DNA of 64,000 bases from Paenibacillus puerhi (GTDB taxonomy: Bacteria > Bacillota > Bacilli > Paenibacillales > NBRC-103111). The notes beneath the pieces are model-generated. The model was given only the letters and a program-made list of their open reading frames with translations, did no database searches and was not told where the DNA came from. The translations under genes were made by a program, and so were the position numbers. Positions 17,814 to 27,100 of this stretch are shown here, piece after piece (position 1 is the first letter of the stretch; every line of letters begins with the position of its first letter). The stretch spans positions 104,951 through 168,950 of the forward strand of contig NZ_WUWM01000014.1 of NCBI RefSeq assembly GCF_009846885.1. Reading direction: 5' to 3'.

Positions 17814-19629
17814 TGCTGATTCAATCCCTTTTGAGGTCGAATTTTATACGGATGCTACACCCACTAACACACAGAAGGTAGATGAGTTCTGGAGCCGTGG
17901 TGCGGTTTCTCCAAAGTCGATTGATCATCTGGTGAGCATCAAGGAGGGGATCCAAATTGGTGCCCGGTTGTTTACCAAAGATGGTTTTGAAAAGGATGAC
18001 AAGGCTAGACTTGTCATCCAAACTGGCACGTATGATGAAGAAGGAAAGCAAATTGAGATTAACATCCCCATCGCTAGCCAAGGATGTATAGAGTACATTT
18101 TTAACTATGAGCGAAATCAAATTTTCCCTTGGCGACTGGGGGTCTATTTTTTTGAAGTTCATTATAATGATGCGATCTATTGCTCTGCTATCTTTGTAAC
18201 GCCGATCCATTTATCTACCAGTCAAGTTCAATACATGCATCTACTTTTGGAGCAGGAAGTTGAGGGTATTTGCTATGATCTGATCTATACAATCAGGTCA
18301 ACCAGCAATGAACATGAATTTTTGGACTCAAAATCGTATTACGATTACATGCTACGGCTGATGAATGAAAAGGACCATATCGACGCTGCTCTTTACGCGC
18401 TCCAACGAAATTTAATCAGCGAGGTCAAAACAGACTACCAAGAAGGTCCTTTTGAAGGAAGGATCGATAATAAGAGCCTACGCTGGAAAGCATTGCGGGG
18501 GGAGTCATTCTGCTTAAACAAGAAAAAAACTCTCACCTGCGATATCCCGGCAAATCAGTGGATCAAACATGTTCTGTACTTTTGGAAACAAGATCTTGCT
18601 CATATAGAAAAAGATATCGATGAGGACTGTAAGCAGCTTCAGTTACTCATCCGCTCCAAGGAAGAGGAACGGCGTTCAAACGAGGAAAGAAAACGGAATT
18701 GGTGGAGTGATCGTGAACTTTCTCAGGAATCTAGAGACTCGATGAGATCGATCATGTATCGGATTGAGGCTGACATAAAAAAAGCGGAACGTCAGTACAA
18801 CATCCTGACCCGTTGGAATCAACTCGTTAAAAACCTCGTTGGTCGTTTTGGATATCTGCTTTCCTCCACTGAGCTATCCATGGTCACAAGAGCTCGTCGC
18901 AAACCGCATTTGAAGGATCAAAATTACAGGAAGCTAACCGAGCTCTATGAAGAAAGTAGCATTTCACTGATCGGAGGCAGTAAGAGCAATCATGTGGTTC
19001 CTATCTTAAAGCCGACATGGAAAATATACGAACAATTTGTCTATTTCCAAGTCATTGATATCTTGCGCAAATGCGGTTTTTCGGTTCGACCTTCCTGCGA
19101 TGCGGAGAGTTTGCGAGATATGGCATCGGGCCATTGCATAGAACTTGAGGATGATGGAACTATTTTGCATGTATGGTATGACAAACATGTCTACATCAAA
19201 GAAGACGCTATTGCCTCTGGGGATATGTTTTTTTCATCACGGCTGATTCAACCCGATATCCGCATTGATATGTACAAAAAAGAAGAACAACCCGTGTTTC
19301 TGTCTACTCTCGCCATGGATGCCAAACACCGCCGATATAAATCATTACATAATGAAAATTATACAAGCAATGTTTCTTCACAGATGTTAAGATACGCCCA
19401 AATTTTTTACCGCGGAGAACACACCACTGCAAGCCGCCGACGACCGGTTGTCAGTAGCGTGCTTTGCGTTTATTCGCGGGATCGAGAAGCGCCGATAAAA
19501 AAAGAGGAACTGCCAATTGTTTTCATCCAGTTATTCCCGGAGATTGATCAGAACCATCTAACCGGATACAGAGAACTTAAGGAAGAAATACATGAGTGGT
19601 TGAAGGAATACACAGATTCATCGAAATAA
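17803..19629 (+). CDS. DUF2357/McrC-like PD-(D/E)XK nuclease, effector of the McrBC-like system
   Basis: 608 aa, starting 11 nt inside the ATPase gene. The N-terminal ~200 residues are beta-rich and unassigned, as in DUF2357 proteins. Residues about 262-330 are helical and highly charged (coiled-coil-like). The C-terminal third carries a nuclease core: a helix with Glu (IYEQF, E410), the acidic Asp in QPDIRID (D485) and D-x-K in MDAKHR (D506, K508). These are the elements of a PD-(D/E)XK endonuclease. It would cut DNA when driven by the McrB-like motor. Naming it McrC-like rests on domain order and operon context, not on an alignment. Confidence 0.82.
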   Translation: MRYSADSIPFEVEFYTDATPTNTQKVDEFWSRGAVSPKSIDHLVSIKEGIQIGARLFTKDGFEKDDKARLVIQTGTYDEEGKQIEINIPIASQGCIEYIFNYERNQIFPWRLGVYFFEVHYNDAIYCSAIFVTPIHLSTSQVQYMHLLLEQEVEGICYDLIYTIRSTSNEHEFLDSKSYYDYMLRLMNEKDHIDAALYALQRNLISEVKTDYQEGPFEGRIDNKSLRWKALRGESFCLNKKKTLTCDIPANQWIKHVLYFWKQDLAHIEKDIDEDCKQLQLLIRSKEEERRSNEERKRNWWSDRELSQESRDSMRSIMYRIEADIKKAERQYNILTRWNQLVKNLVGRFGYLLSSTELSMVTRARRKPHLKDQNYRKLTELYEESSISLIGGSKSNHVVPILKPTWKIYEQFVYFQVIDILRKCGFSVRPSCDAESLRDMASGHCIELEDDGTILHVWYDKHVYIKEDAIASGDMFFSSRLIQPDIRIDMYKKEEQPVFLSTLAMDAKHRRYKSLHNENYTSNVSSQMLRYAQIFYRGEHTTASRRRPVVSSVLCVYSRDREAPIKKEELPIVFIQLFPEIDQNHLTGYRELKEEIHEWLKEYTDSSK

Positions 19630-19695
19630 TAATTATTGCCTCGACATAAGGTAGAAGCAAAACAAAGCAATTAAAAGGGACTATAACGTGAATCA

Positions 19696-19729
19696 GGACA
19701 GCCGTCCAATCCGAACGGCTGCCCTTTTT
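19696..19729 (+). terminator. intrinsic terminator after the McrBC-like operon
   Basis: Hairpin CAGCCGT (19699-19705) with ACGGCTG (19715-19721), extended by GG/CC pairs, and followed by TTTTT. It lies about 67 nt after the nuclease stop codon. Confidence 0.8.
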
Positions 19730-19767
19730 GTCCTCAATTGAACTAGAACTAAAATTTATCCGAGGAC

Positions 19768-19892
19768 TGTTAATATTGAGAGTATTTTCATGTCGCATGC
19801 AATCCATGTTTGAAGGTGTTTTCAAGTCGCAAGAGAAAGGTTTCTATACATTTCTGGACTTTTTTTCGTTAATGAAAGTATTTTCTTGCCGT
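19768..19892 (+). repeat. three 19-bp imperfect direct repeats, possible IS-element end remnant
   Basis: A unit GAGAGTATTTTCATGTCGC (19778-19796) recurs as GAAGGTGTTTTCAAGTCGC (19812-19830) and GAAAGTATTTTCTTGCCGT (19874-19892). The first copy is preceded by TGTTAATATT. Multiple short repeats behind a TGT end are a known arrangement at the tips of IS21-family elements, so this may be a solo IS end. No transposase is present. A related stretch occurs left of the operon at about 14350-14366. Confidence 0.5.
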
Positions 19893-19922
19893 TGGACTTG
19901 AGAAGTTGACCTCCCCATTGGA

Positions 19923-19952
19923 TTGACAAAAGATAGAAATCCGGGCTATAAT
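19923..19952 (+). promoter_or_regulatory. consensus sigma-A promoter of the YhgE-like gene
   Basis: Perfect hexamers TTGACA (19923-19928) and TATAAT (19947-19952) with 18-bp spacing, upstream of the start codon at 20023. The start point should fall within the operator described next. Confidence 0.8.
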
Positions 19953-19961
19953 TCAAACAAA

Positions 19962-19976
19962 CGTTTAATTTAAACG
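19962..19976 (+). promoter_or_regulatory. palindromic operator, probable TetR-family binding site
   Basis: CGTTTAA-T-TTAAACG is a perfect inverted repeat around one central base, with further AAAC...GTTT half-sites on both sides (about 19957-19984). It begins 10 bp after the -10 box, a position where a bound repressor blocks transcription. The TetR gene two positions downstream is the natural candidate to bind it. Confidence 0.65.
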
Positions 19977-20022
19977 AATGTTTAAGTTAAGCAGATCTTA
20001 CATATAGGGGAGAGAATCATTC

Positions 20023-21195
20023 ATGCTGCTTGCTTTTCAAGCTTATTTCAAACAGTCGGCTACGAAGATCGGAATCTTAACGGCCATGATGTTTCAAATC
20101 ATTTTCAGTCTGATCTGGATGACTGGCTATAGCGGAGTTGCTGACAATACAGGCAACTTGGCGATTGCGGTTGTCAGCGACGAGCAAGGTGCCGGGCAGA
20201 AGCTGGGGGAGCAGCTCGCTGCTTCCCTGCCTTTCCGGATGATAACCGGGATCGGCCTGGAGGAGGCGCAGACGAAGCTGGAGGAGCGCGAGGTGCAGAT
20301 GGTGCTGCACGTGCCGGCTGATTTCTCTAAACGGCTGCAGAGCCAAGGCGAGCAGGCAGAACTCCGCTATACGATCAATGAATCGAATCCGGTGATGATC
20401 AAGAACATGATGCAGAGCGTGGCGTCCGGCATCACGTCTTCCGTTGGCAGGGAGGCGGCGCTTCAAGGGACGGAGGTTGTTTTGAAGCAGGCGAATATGC
20501 CCGCTCCTCAGGCGCAGGCTATCGCCCAGGGGATCACCGATAAAGTGAAGTCGACGATCTCTTACACCAACCCGGTCCAGGGGATGAATAACCAGATGGT
20601 GCCGATGATGCTGGTACTGGCTTCCTATGTAGGCTCCATGATCATGGGCATGAACCTCCAGCAGGCGACCGGGATGCTGGGATCGGGCATCTCCAGATGG
20701 AGCAAGTTCGGCGCCCGTGTGCTGATCAATATTTGCTCTTCTGTCGTGATAGCGTTGATAGGGACGTCTCTGGTGGTCGCATTGGGAGGACAGCACGCTG
20801 GCGGCTTTGTCAGTGTCTGGCTGTACCAGGCTTTGTTCCTGCTCACCTTCATGTTCTTCTCTCAGATGTTCCTGATCGTCTTCGGCATGGCAGGCATGCT
20901 GCTTAATATCGCCATGCTGTCGCTTCAGCTGGTATCTTCGGGCGCTATGGTGCCGCGTGAGCTGCTGGGTAGCTTCTATCATGGCCTGAGCCAGTATCTG
21001 CCGGCGACTTATGCGGTAGACGGCGGTATGAATCTGCTCTTCGGCGGTCCGAGCGTGATGGGGGATGCGCTGTCACTGGCGATCATTCTGGTCGTTTGCG
21101 CCGCAGTCGGCTTGGCTGCGACGGGACTGCGCAAGGAAGCGGTCCAGCCGGGCTCTGCTGCGGCACCTGCGGGCGGTCCGCTGCCGGCCGGCTGA
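20023..21195 (+). CDS. YhgE/Pip-like (ABC-2 type) membrane protein
   Basis: 390 aa, AGGGGAGAG site upstream of the ATG. One membrane segment near the N-terminus (about residues 15-35), an extracellular region of about 170 residues, then five or six membrane helices (from about residue 195, QMVPMMLVLASYVGSMIMG). This is the topology of YhgE/Pip and ABC-2 type export permeases. The substrate is unknown; members are linked to drug, toxin or protein export. A consensus promoter with a palindromic operator precedes it and a TetR regulator follows, suggesting induction by a small toxic compound. A GC-rich hairpin (21210-21246) lies after it, without a T-run. Confidence 0.8.
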   Translation: MLLAFQAYFKQSATKIGILTAMMFQIIFSLIWMTGYSGVADNTGNLAIAVVSDEQGAGQKLGEQLAASLPFRMITGIGLEEAQTKLEEREVQMVLHVPADFSKRLQSQGEQAELRYTINESNPVMIKNMMQSVASGITSSVGREAALQGTEVVLKQANMPAPQAQAIAQGITDKVKSTISYTNPVQGMNNQMVPMMLVLASYVGSMIMGMNLQQATGMLGSGISRWSKFGARVLINICSSVVIALIGTSLVVALGGQHAGGFVSVWLYQALFLLTFMFFSQMFLIVFGMAGMLLNIAMLSLQLVSSGAMVPRELLGSFYHGLSQYLPATYAVDGGMNLLFGGPSVMGDALSLAIILVVCAAVGLAATGLRKEAVQPGSAAAPAGGPLPAG

Positions 21196-21327
21196 GCGGC
21201 ACCCCGATCGCCCGGCTTCGCGAATGCCGCCTCTGTGAAGCCGGGCTTCCGCATGCCCTTAACTTGCCTAAAGACAAGACACATCCCATAATAGAATGAA
21301 TAGAATCAACGATGAGGGGAATGCAGG

Positions 21328-21927
21328 ATGTCTACAGGGGATACGGACATGAGGCTGCGCATCTTGTATGCGGCCAAAAAACTATTTGCCCGGCAGGGCT
21401 ACGACGGGACAAGCGTCAGGCAGATCTGCGAGGAGGCGGGGGCGAACGTGGCCCTGATCTCCTATTATTTTGGCGGCAAGGAGAACCTGCTGCGCGCGAT
21501 ATTTGACCAATTTTTCCCCGGCAAACGGATGTCGGAGTTTGAGGAAGAACTCCAGGCGCCGGTTGGAGGGCTGACGCTGCTCATCAGGGAGATCATCTTG
21601 TTCGGTCTAGAGGACCCCGAGCTTAGCAAAATAGTGAAGCAGGAGCTTGAGCTAAGCTCTCCTCGTACCGCTATCGTGCTTGCTTTTATAGAACCGGTGT
21701 GGAGAAAGGTGCGCGAGCTGTTGGAGAAAGGGCGTGCGGAAGGCTCCTTCCAGTTCGACTCGCTGGATCACACCCTAATGTTCGTGATGGGAGCCGCTTT
21801 ATCGTTCAAGAAGCTAAGTGTTCATCAGGGGCTGTTAACCGAGCCGGCCCATGAGCCGCGTACGGCTGCCGACCACATCGTCAAGCTGATGCTGACGTCA
21901 TTGCGCGCACCCGGGACAAACGCCTAA
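21328..21927 (+). CDS. TetR/AcrR family transcriptional regulator
   Basis: 199 aa, GAGGGGA site 7 nt before the ATG. The N-terminal helix-turn-helix (RILYAAKKLFARQGYDGTSV, then NVALISYYFGGKENLL) is typical of TetR repressors. The C-terminal ~140 residues form the ligand-binding/dimer domain. It probably represses the YhgE-like gene just upstream through the palindrome at 19962-19976, and perhaps itself. The ligand is unknown. Confidence 0.9.
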   Translation: MSTGDTDMRLRILYAAKKLFARQGYDGTSVRQICEEAGANVALISYYFGGKENLLRAIFDQFFPGKRMSEFEEELQAPVGGLTLLIREIILFGLEDPELSKIVKQELELSSPRTAIVLAFIEPVWRKVRELLEKGRAEGSFQFDSLDHTLMFVMGAALSFKKLSVHQGLLTEPAHEPRTAADHIVKLMLTSLRAPGTNA

Positions 21928-21991
21928 ACCAAGCGGGCTGATGCCGCATACCCTATATTAGTCTATAAATCCGCAGAGGAAAGGGTGAGCG

Positions 21992-22282
21992 ATGATGCTG
22001 AGCAGGCTTCCCGGTGTGATCCGGCATGTGAATGAAGGCCTCGACGAGCTGCGGGATACGATCGATAAGATGCATTCGCTCTGTCAGACAGCCGAGCAGA
22101 TGTCGCCAGTCCTGAAGCAGATTGCACAGATGGTCGCCGAGGTGCGGCAGAAAGCGGCCTCTGCAGGTCCTTCAAGCAGCCGGCCGATACGGTTAAGCGA
22201 TGCGGACGGCGTCCCGCAGAAGGCACGCAAACCCCGTGCCCGGCGTTCGGTCTATCGACGGGCTACGACGGGCAGGCGTTGA
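21992..22282 (+). CDS. small hypothetical protein with basic tail
   Basis: 96 aa, beginning at ATGATG after a GAGGAAAGGGTG site, 64 nt behind the TetR gene. I do not recognise a family. Residues 10-60 look helical (VIRHVNEGLDELRDTIDKMH) and the last 25 residues are very basic (KARKPRARRSVYRRATTGRR). A second start 3 nt on is possible. Codon use and the ribosome binding site support a real gene, but homologues would be needed to be sure. Confidence 0.5.
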   Translation: MMLSRLPGVIRHVNEGLDELRDTIDKMHSLCQTAEQMSPVLKQIAQMVAEVRQKAASAGPSSSRPIRLSDADGVPQKARKPRARRSVYRRATTGRR

Positions 22283-22436
22283 AAGGGGGAGGCCGGCCTC
22301 TGCCGAATAAGGCGAGGGCGCATGGAGTAAGCGCCAGGTACAAGCCGAGGACCTGCGGTCAAGAAGCGGGCTTACGCGAGCGGCGCGGACGGAAAGGGCG
22401 CGATCCGAACAGCCTCCGCTTCCGTGTCAGACTGCT

Positions 22437-22730
22437 AAGCTGAGGCTGTCGATTCATTGTGGACGGCAGCGCAGTTAAGTAAAGGCTGAACGTAACGGAC
22501 ACCACAGTCGCTATTTCACAAAAATGGGGCCTGTTCAAATTGTAACGGACACAGACGACCTTACTTACGTCAAAACCGCATAGAATGGGCGGAAATGCAC
22601 CAAATAGCGTCATCTGAGTCCGTTAGATTTTCAATATCGCGAAAATGCTGCATATAGAGACTCTAGGGTCCGTTAACGAAAGCAGAACGTTTCAACTCAG
22701 TTACTCACAATGAATCGACAACCTCAAGCT
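22437..22730. repeat. nested inverted-repeat intergenic element (MITE-like)
   Basis: About 294 bp bounded by 21-bp terminal inverted repeats with one mismatch (TGAGGCTGTCGATTCATTGTG at 22441-22461; its complement at 22706-22726). Inside, GTAACGGAC occurs at 22492 and 22542, and its complement GTCCGTTA occurs at 22618 and 22668. Both pairs are exactly 50 bp apart, so the element is symmetric. CGCTATTT/AAATAGCG adds a further inverted pair. There is no coding potential. It fills most of the gap 22283-22858 between a small gene and the esterase. Confidence 0.75.
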
Positions 22731-22858
22731 GTACTTTAGCGGCGGCGCTCCGACTTCTGAATGCGGCTCCGCTTGGCAACCGACTGCAAGCCGACTTATA
22801 CTGAGAGGGGCGGGGAATGTTCCGCTCCTCATTTTCTTGTATAAAGGGGCCGATTTCT

Positions 22859-23632
22859 ATGGCGTTAATGGAATGCCATTTCTTCTCCGAAGCTCTCGGC
22901 ATGTCCACATCCATGAATGTCATTTTGCCGCAGCAAACCCGCAGTCAGATCGGCATGGCCGGCAAAAGCGGCGCAGACAAGCACCCGGTGCTGTTCCTGC
23001 TGCACGGGCTATCCGACGATCATACGATATGGCTGCGGCGCACGTCTATTGAGCGCTACGCATCGTCTCTCGGCCTCGCTGTAGTCATGCCGAATGCGAA
23101 CCGGAGCTTTTATCAGGACATGGCCCATGGATTGGCCTACTGGACCTTCATAAGCGAAGAGCTGCCGGAGCTGGCGAGAAGCTTCTTCCCGCTGGCGGCG
23201 GAAAGGGAGAAGACGTTTGTCGCCGGATTGTCGATGGGCGGCTATGGGGCGATGAGACTCGGCTTGACGTATCCGGAGCGCTTCAGCGCCGCGGCAAGCC
23301 TATCCGGTGCGCTGGATGCGGCCAGGCTGGCACGGGAGTGGCTGAACCCTGCGGAAGCGGCTGCGATGTTCGGCCCAGCTGAAGGGATCGAAGGCAGCTC
23401 GCGGGATTTATTCCATCTGCTGGGCGGACTGGAGTCGGCCGCGGGACCGAAGCCGAAGCTGTACCAGTGCTGCGGCACGGAGGATTTTCTGTACGCCGAC
23501 AACCAGAGATTCAAGGAAGCGGCGCAGAAGCTCGGGCTGGATTATAGGTACGAGGAGAGCCAGGGCGATCATAACTGGGCCTATTGGGACGCGGCGATTC
23601 AGCGGGTGCTGAGCTGGCTGCCTTTGGGGTAG
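22859..23632 (+). CDS. alpha/beta hydrolase, tributyrin-esterase type
   Basis: 257 aa. The ATG at 22859 has AAAGGGG 9 nt upstream; the frame's earlier ATG at 22817 lacks a site. Esterase-D-like fold without signal peptide: oxyanion region LLHGLSDDH, nucleophile elbow GLSMGG (Ser125), acid Asp209 in [10 protein letters not shown] and His238 in GDHNW. The opening [21 protein letters not shown] is close to that of short-chain (tributyrin/EstA-type) carboxylesterases. It may remove acetyl groups from sugars or hydrolyse short esters. It appears to be a single-gene unit. Confidence 0.88.
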   Translation: MALMECHFFSEALGMSTSMNVILPQQTRSQIGMAGKSGADKHPVLFLLHGLSDDHTIWLRRTSIERYASSLGLAVVMPNANRSFYQDMAHGLAYWTFISEELPELARSFFPLAAEREKTFVAGLSMGGYGAMRLGLTYPERFSAAASLSGALDAARLAREWLNPAEAAAMFGPAEGIEGSSRDLFHLLGGLESAAGPKPKLYQCCGTEDFLYADNQRFKEAAQKLGLDYRYEESQGDHNWAYWDAAIQRVLSWLPLG

Positions 23633-23975
23633 TGCTCAGGCTCCGCGTGAATCCGACCCCCGGGCTTGTGTCAAGCAGCGGCCTCCAAAGGATGGTATAG
23701 GTATAGGCAAGGGGCCGATGGATAACGAATTCAGCCGTCTAACGGCCCCTGAATAAGGTACACGTAAGGACGTAAGATCAGCTCCATAGCTCCATATCGG
23801 GTAATCCCGCCCATACAGCTCATGATCCGTGCTTGCATCCCTGTGGGGGGAGCAACATGGTTCCGCTGCTGCGCGCGATAAGTCAATATTTTCCTCCCAG
23901 ATGGTCAATTTCCTCCGCTGTTCGTCTGGCGAAACCCTTGCTATGATGACAACATATATCCCTTGCAGAACATTA

Positions 23976-23989
23976 TGCAATCGTTTGCA
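23976..23989 (+). promoter_or_regulatory. LacI/CcpA-type operator 1 before the amylopullulanase
   Basis: TGCAATCGTTTGCA is a near-perfect palindrome matching the pattern TGNAANCGNTNNCA used by CcpA (cre) and by MalR-type LacI regulators. It lies 22 bp, two helical turns, from the second site. Confidence 0.65.
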
Positions 23990-23997
23990 CGACACTT

Positions 23998-24011
23998 TGT
24001 AAGCGCTTGTA
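23998..24011 (+). promoter_or_regulatory. LacI/CcpA-type operator 2 before the amylopullulanase
   Basis: TGTAAGCGCTTGTA resembles the cre consensus, differing at one end, and contains the palindrome AAGCGCTT. With the site at 23976 it forms a pair on the same face of the helix, which suits cooperative binding. The remainder of the gap 23633-23975 holds only an inverted repeat (GGGGCCG at 23711, CGGCCCC at 23743). Confidence 0.6.
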
Positions 24012-24129
24012 TATGTATAGTGACCTCTATCGCTGCGCTATGCATCAAGACACCTCCAGCTCGAGCTTTCAGCGTATATCGGCTGCTATGCGGGATATCA
24101 ATATGAGTCATAGGAGGGAAACACGAGCT

Positions 24130-27100
24130 ATGTCACTTCATCGAAGCCATACGGGCCGGAAGGCTTTGGCCATCCTTACCAGCATCCTTCTGCTCGCGCA
24201 GCTGCTGATCGGTATGTCGGTTAGCCCTGTTTCGGCATGGGCGGCCGCCGAGGCTAACGGAGCCGATGCGGCAGAGACCGAACAGCCGGGCGGGAAGACC
24301 AGATGGGTAGTCGCCGGCAGCTTCCAGGGCTGGTCCAATGATTCGGCCGACACTCGAATGAAGCATCTGGTCGGCGATTTTTATGAATACGATCAGCTGC
24401 TTCCAGCGGGACGACATGAATTCAAGCTAGTCCGCAGCGGCACATGGGACGGCTTCAGCGACAACGGCAATAATTTCAGCTTCGAGCTGGACGCACCGAC
24501 CTTAGTCCGTTTCTATATCAATGAAGAGCTGGGAGAAGCACGAATCTCGCTGCCGAACGTCCGGGGTCTGGCGTCCTATACGCCCGCGCTGGACAGCTCG
24601 CAGCGTCCGCGGCTTGTCGGCAGCTTGCAGCCATTGTGGGGGGAAGCGGAATGGTCGCCGGGAGAAGCCCGGCAGTTTTTCATCGATTATTACTTTAATA
24701 ATACAGTCTACAAGCTGCAGCGGACTTTCCCGGCAGGCTCGTACGAGGCTAAGGTCGTATTCGGCAGCGACTGGAACCAAAACGACTATGGGGCAGAGGG
24801 CGGCCAAAATCTCAAGCTGGTGACGCTGGACCCCGCGGATGTCACGTTCACTATCGATTATGCCGCCGCTTCAAGAGTGCTGAAGCATAATTATATCGCC
24901 AGGGACGGCTCCTACGACGGGGAGATTGACAGGAGCGGCCTGTTCTTCGACAGCCGTTCGGTTACTTATAAGAAGCCGTTTGGCGCTATTGCTGCCGGCC
25001 GGCAGGAGGTGACGCTGAGGATAGCCGCCAAGAAGGATGACGTTCAGACGGCCAAGGCCGAACTGAAGGCGCCGGACGGATTATCGGCCTCGTATCCGAT
25101 GCGCCGGGTAACGAGCGTCGAGGATCGGGACTACTTTGAAGTGACGATTCCATCAAGTACGTTCGCGGGCAAGATCGGCATATGGGGCTACAGCTTTACG
25201 CTCGTTGACGGCCCGACCAAGGTGGAGTACGGTGACGACGGCAACCGCGGCGGCACCGGTATCGTTAGCGGCGAAGGAGCGGTTCCCTATGATCTGACCG
25301 TCTACGATCCGGACTTCAAGACGCCGGATTGGATCAAGCACGCGGTGGTTTATCAAATTTTCCCGGACCGCTTCTTCGACGGCAACAAGGCCAATAACCG
25401 GGCAAAGCTGCTGGACGGCTCGCGCGGTGCCAACAGCCCGGACTATGCGACGGTCAAGAACGGCCAGAAGCTCCAGTACTTTGACGGAGGCGTGGACGAT
25501 GATCCGGCGGCTTCGCAGGTATGGGGCGATTGGAACGCCATACCGGAAAATCCGGACCGCCTGAAGCCGGAGAATGCGCCCTATTATCCGGGGGAGAAAT
25601 CCGACGGAGCGTGGACGAATGAATTTTATGGAGGGGATATCCAGGGCATCCAGCAGAAGTTGGGGTATCTGAAGGCGCTTGGCGTTACGGCCGTGTATCT
25701 GAATCCGGTAGCGTGGGCGGCTTCCAATCACAAGTACGATGCGACGGATTACAAGCATCTCGATCCGATGTTCGGCGAGCCGGTGTACTTGAGCCCGGGC
25801 GATCCGACTTCAGGGCTTGACTATGCGAAGACGCGGGAGGCGTCCGATCGGGTATTCCAGGCATTTGCCGAGGCGGCGCGCGAAGCGGGGATTCATCTCA
25901 TCAATGACGGCGTATTCAATCATGTCGGCGATGACTCGATTTATTTCGACCGCTATGGGAAATACCCGGAGATCGGGGCCTACGAGTACTGGGAAAAGGT
26001 GTATGACCGGATGGATGCCACCGGCCAGTCGAGAGCGGAGGCCGAGGTGGCTGTGCGGGACTTCTTCACCAGCCAGCTCAATCCGCTGACAGGTCGCAAC
26101 TACAGCTGGCCGGAGGATTTCCGTTACGTGACCTGGTTTACGGTGGAAAAGCAGAAGGTGAAGAACCGCGACGATGACGGTCTTCATTACAAGTACGATG
26201 CCTGGTGGGGCTACGACTCGCTGCCGGTCATGGACGCCAAGGAGCCTCAGACGGAGCCTACGGAATATTTGCCGGCCGATACGCTTGCGCTTCCGGGCCA
26301 GCATGAGTGGAACAGCATCCATTACCGCGATCAGGTGATCGGCCACGATCTGTCCGGGAAGCCGGACGGCGAGGCGCAGTTGTTGATGCAGGAGGTTGGC
26401 TCGCAGCGCTGGCTGTGGATGGGCTCGAGCGGTTGGAGGCTGGACGTGGCGCCGGACGTATCCGGCGGTACCTGGCAGAAATTCCGCGAGGCGGTCAAGT
26501 CGGCGGCAGGCCGGAGCAATGCTAACGGAGCGAGCATCCCGGACCCTGTGCTGATCGGCGAGGAGTGGGGCGTCGCCACCCGATATCTGCTCGGCGACCA
26601 GTTCGACTCGGTCATGAACTACCGGTTCCGCGGAGCGCTGCAGAGCTTCATGGAATCGGGCAATGCCGAAACTTTCCATCAGGCGCTGGAATCGATCCGC
26701 GAGGATTACCCGGCGGAGGCCTGGCAAGCGATGATGAACCTGGTCGGCTCGCATGATACGACCCGGTCCATTACGAAGTACGATCACCCGGAATGGGAAG
26801 AGGAGCATTTGATCAAGGCGCCGGAGGCCAGCGCCAACGCGCTAAGGCAGCAAGCGCTCACAGCCATTTTTCAACTGGGCTACCCGGGTGCGCCGACCAT
26901 CTATTACGGCGATGAGGTCGGAATGACCGGAACGAAGGACCCGGACTCGCGGCGCGCTTTCCCTTGGGAGCGGGTTAAGGAGCTGGGCGGCGGCGCTTAT
27001 ACTGCAGAGGGCGTCTACCAGGAGCTGTTCGACACATACCGGAAAGCCGCGGAGATCCGCCACAGCGAGCCGGTGTTCCGCACAGGCGAGCTGAAGCTGG

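Noticed and set aside
21210..21246. GC-rich hairpin GCCCGGCTTC / GAAGCCGGGC between the YhgE-like and TetR genes, considered as a terminator
   Set aside because: No T-run follows, so it was mentioned only in the gene entry.
23711..23749. GGGGCCG / CGGCCCC inverted repeat after the esterase, considered as a terminator
   Set aside because: The loop is 25 nt and no T-run follows.
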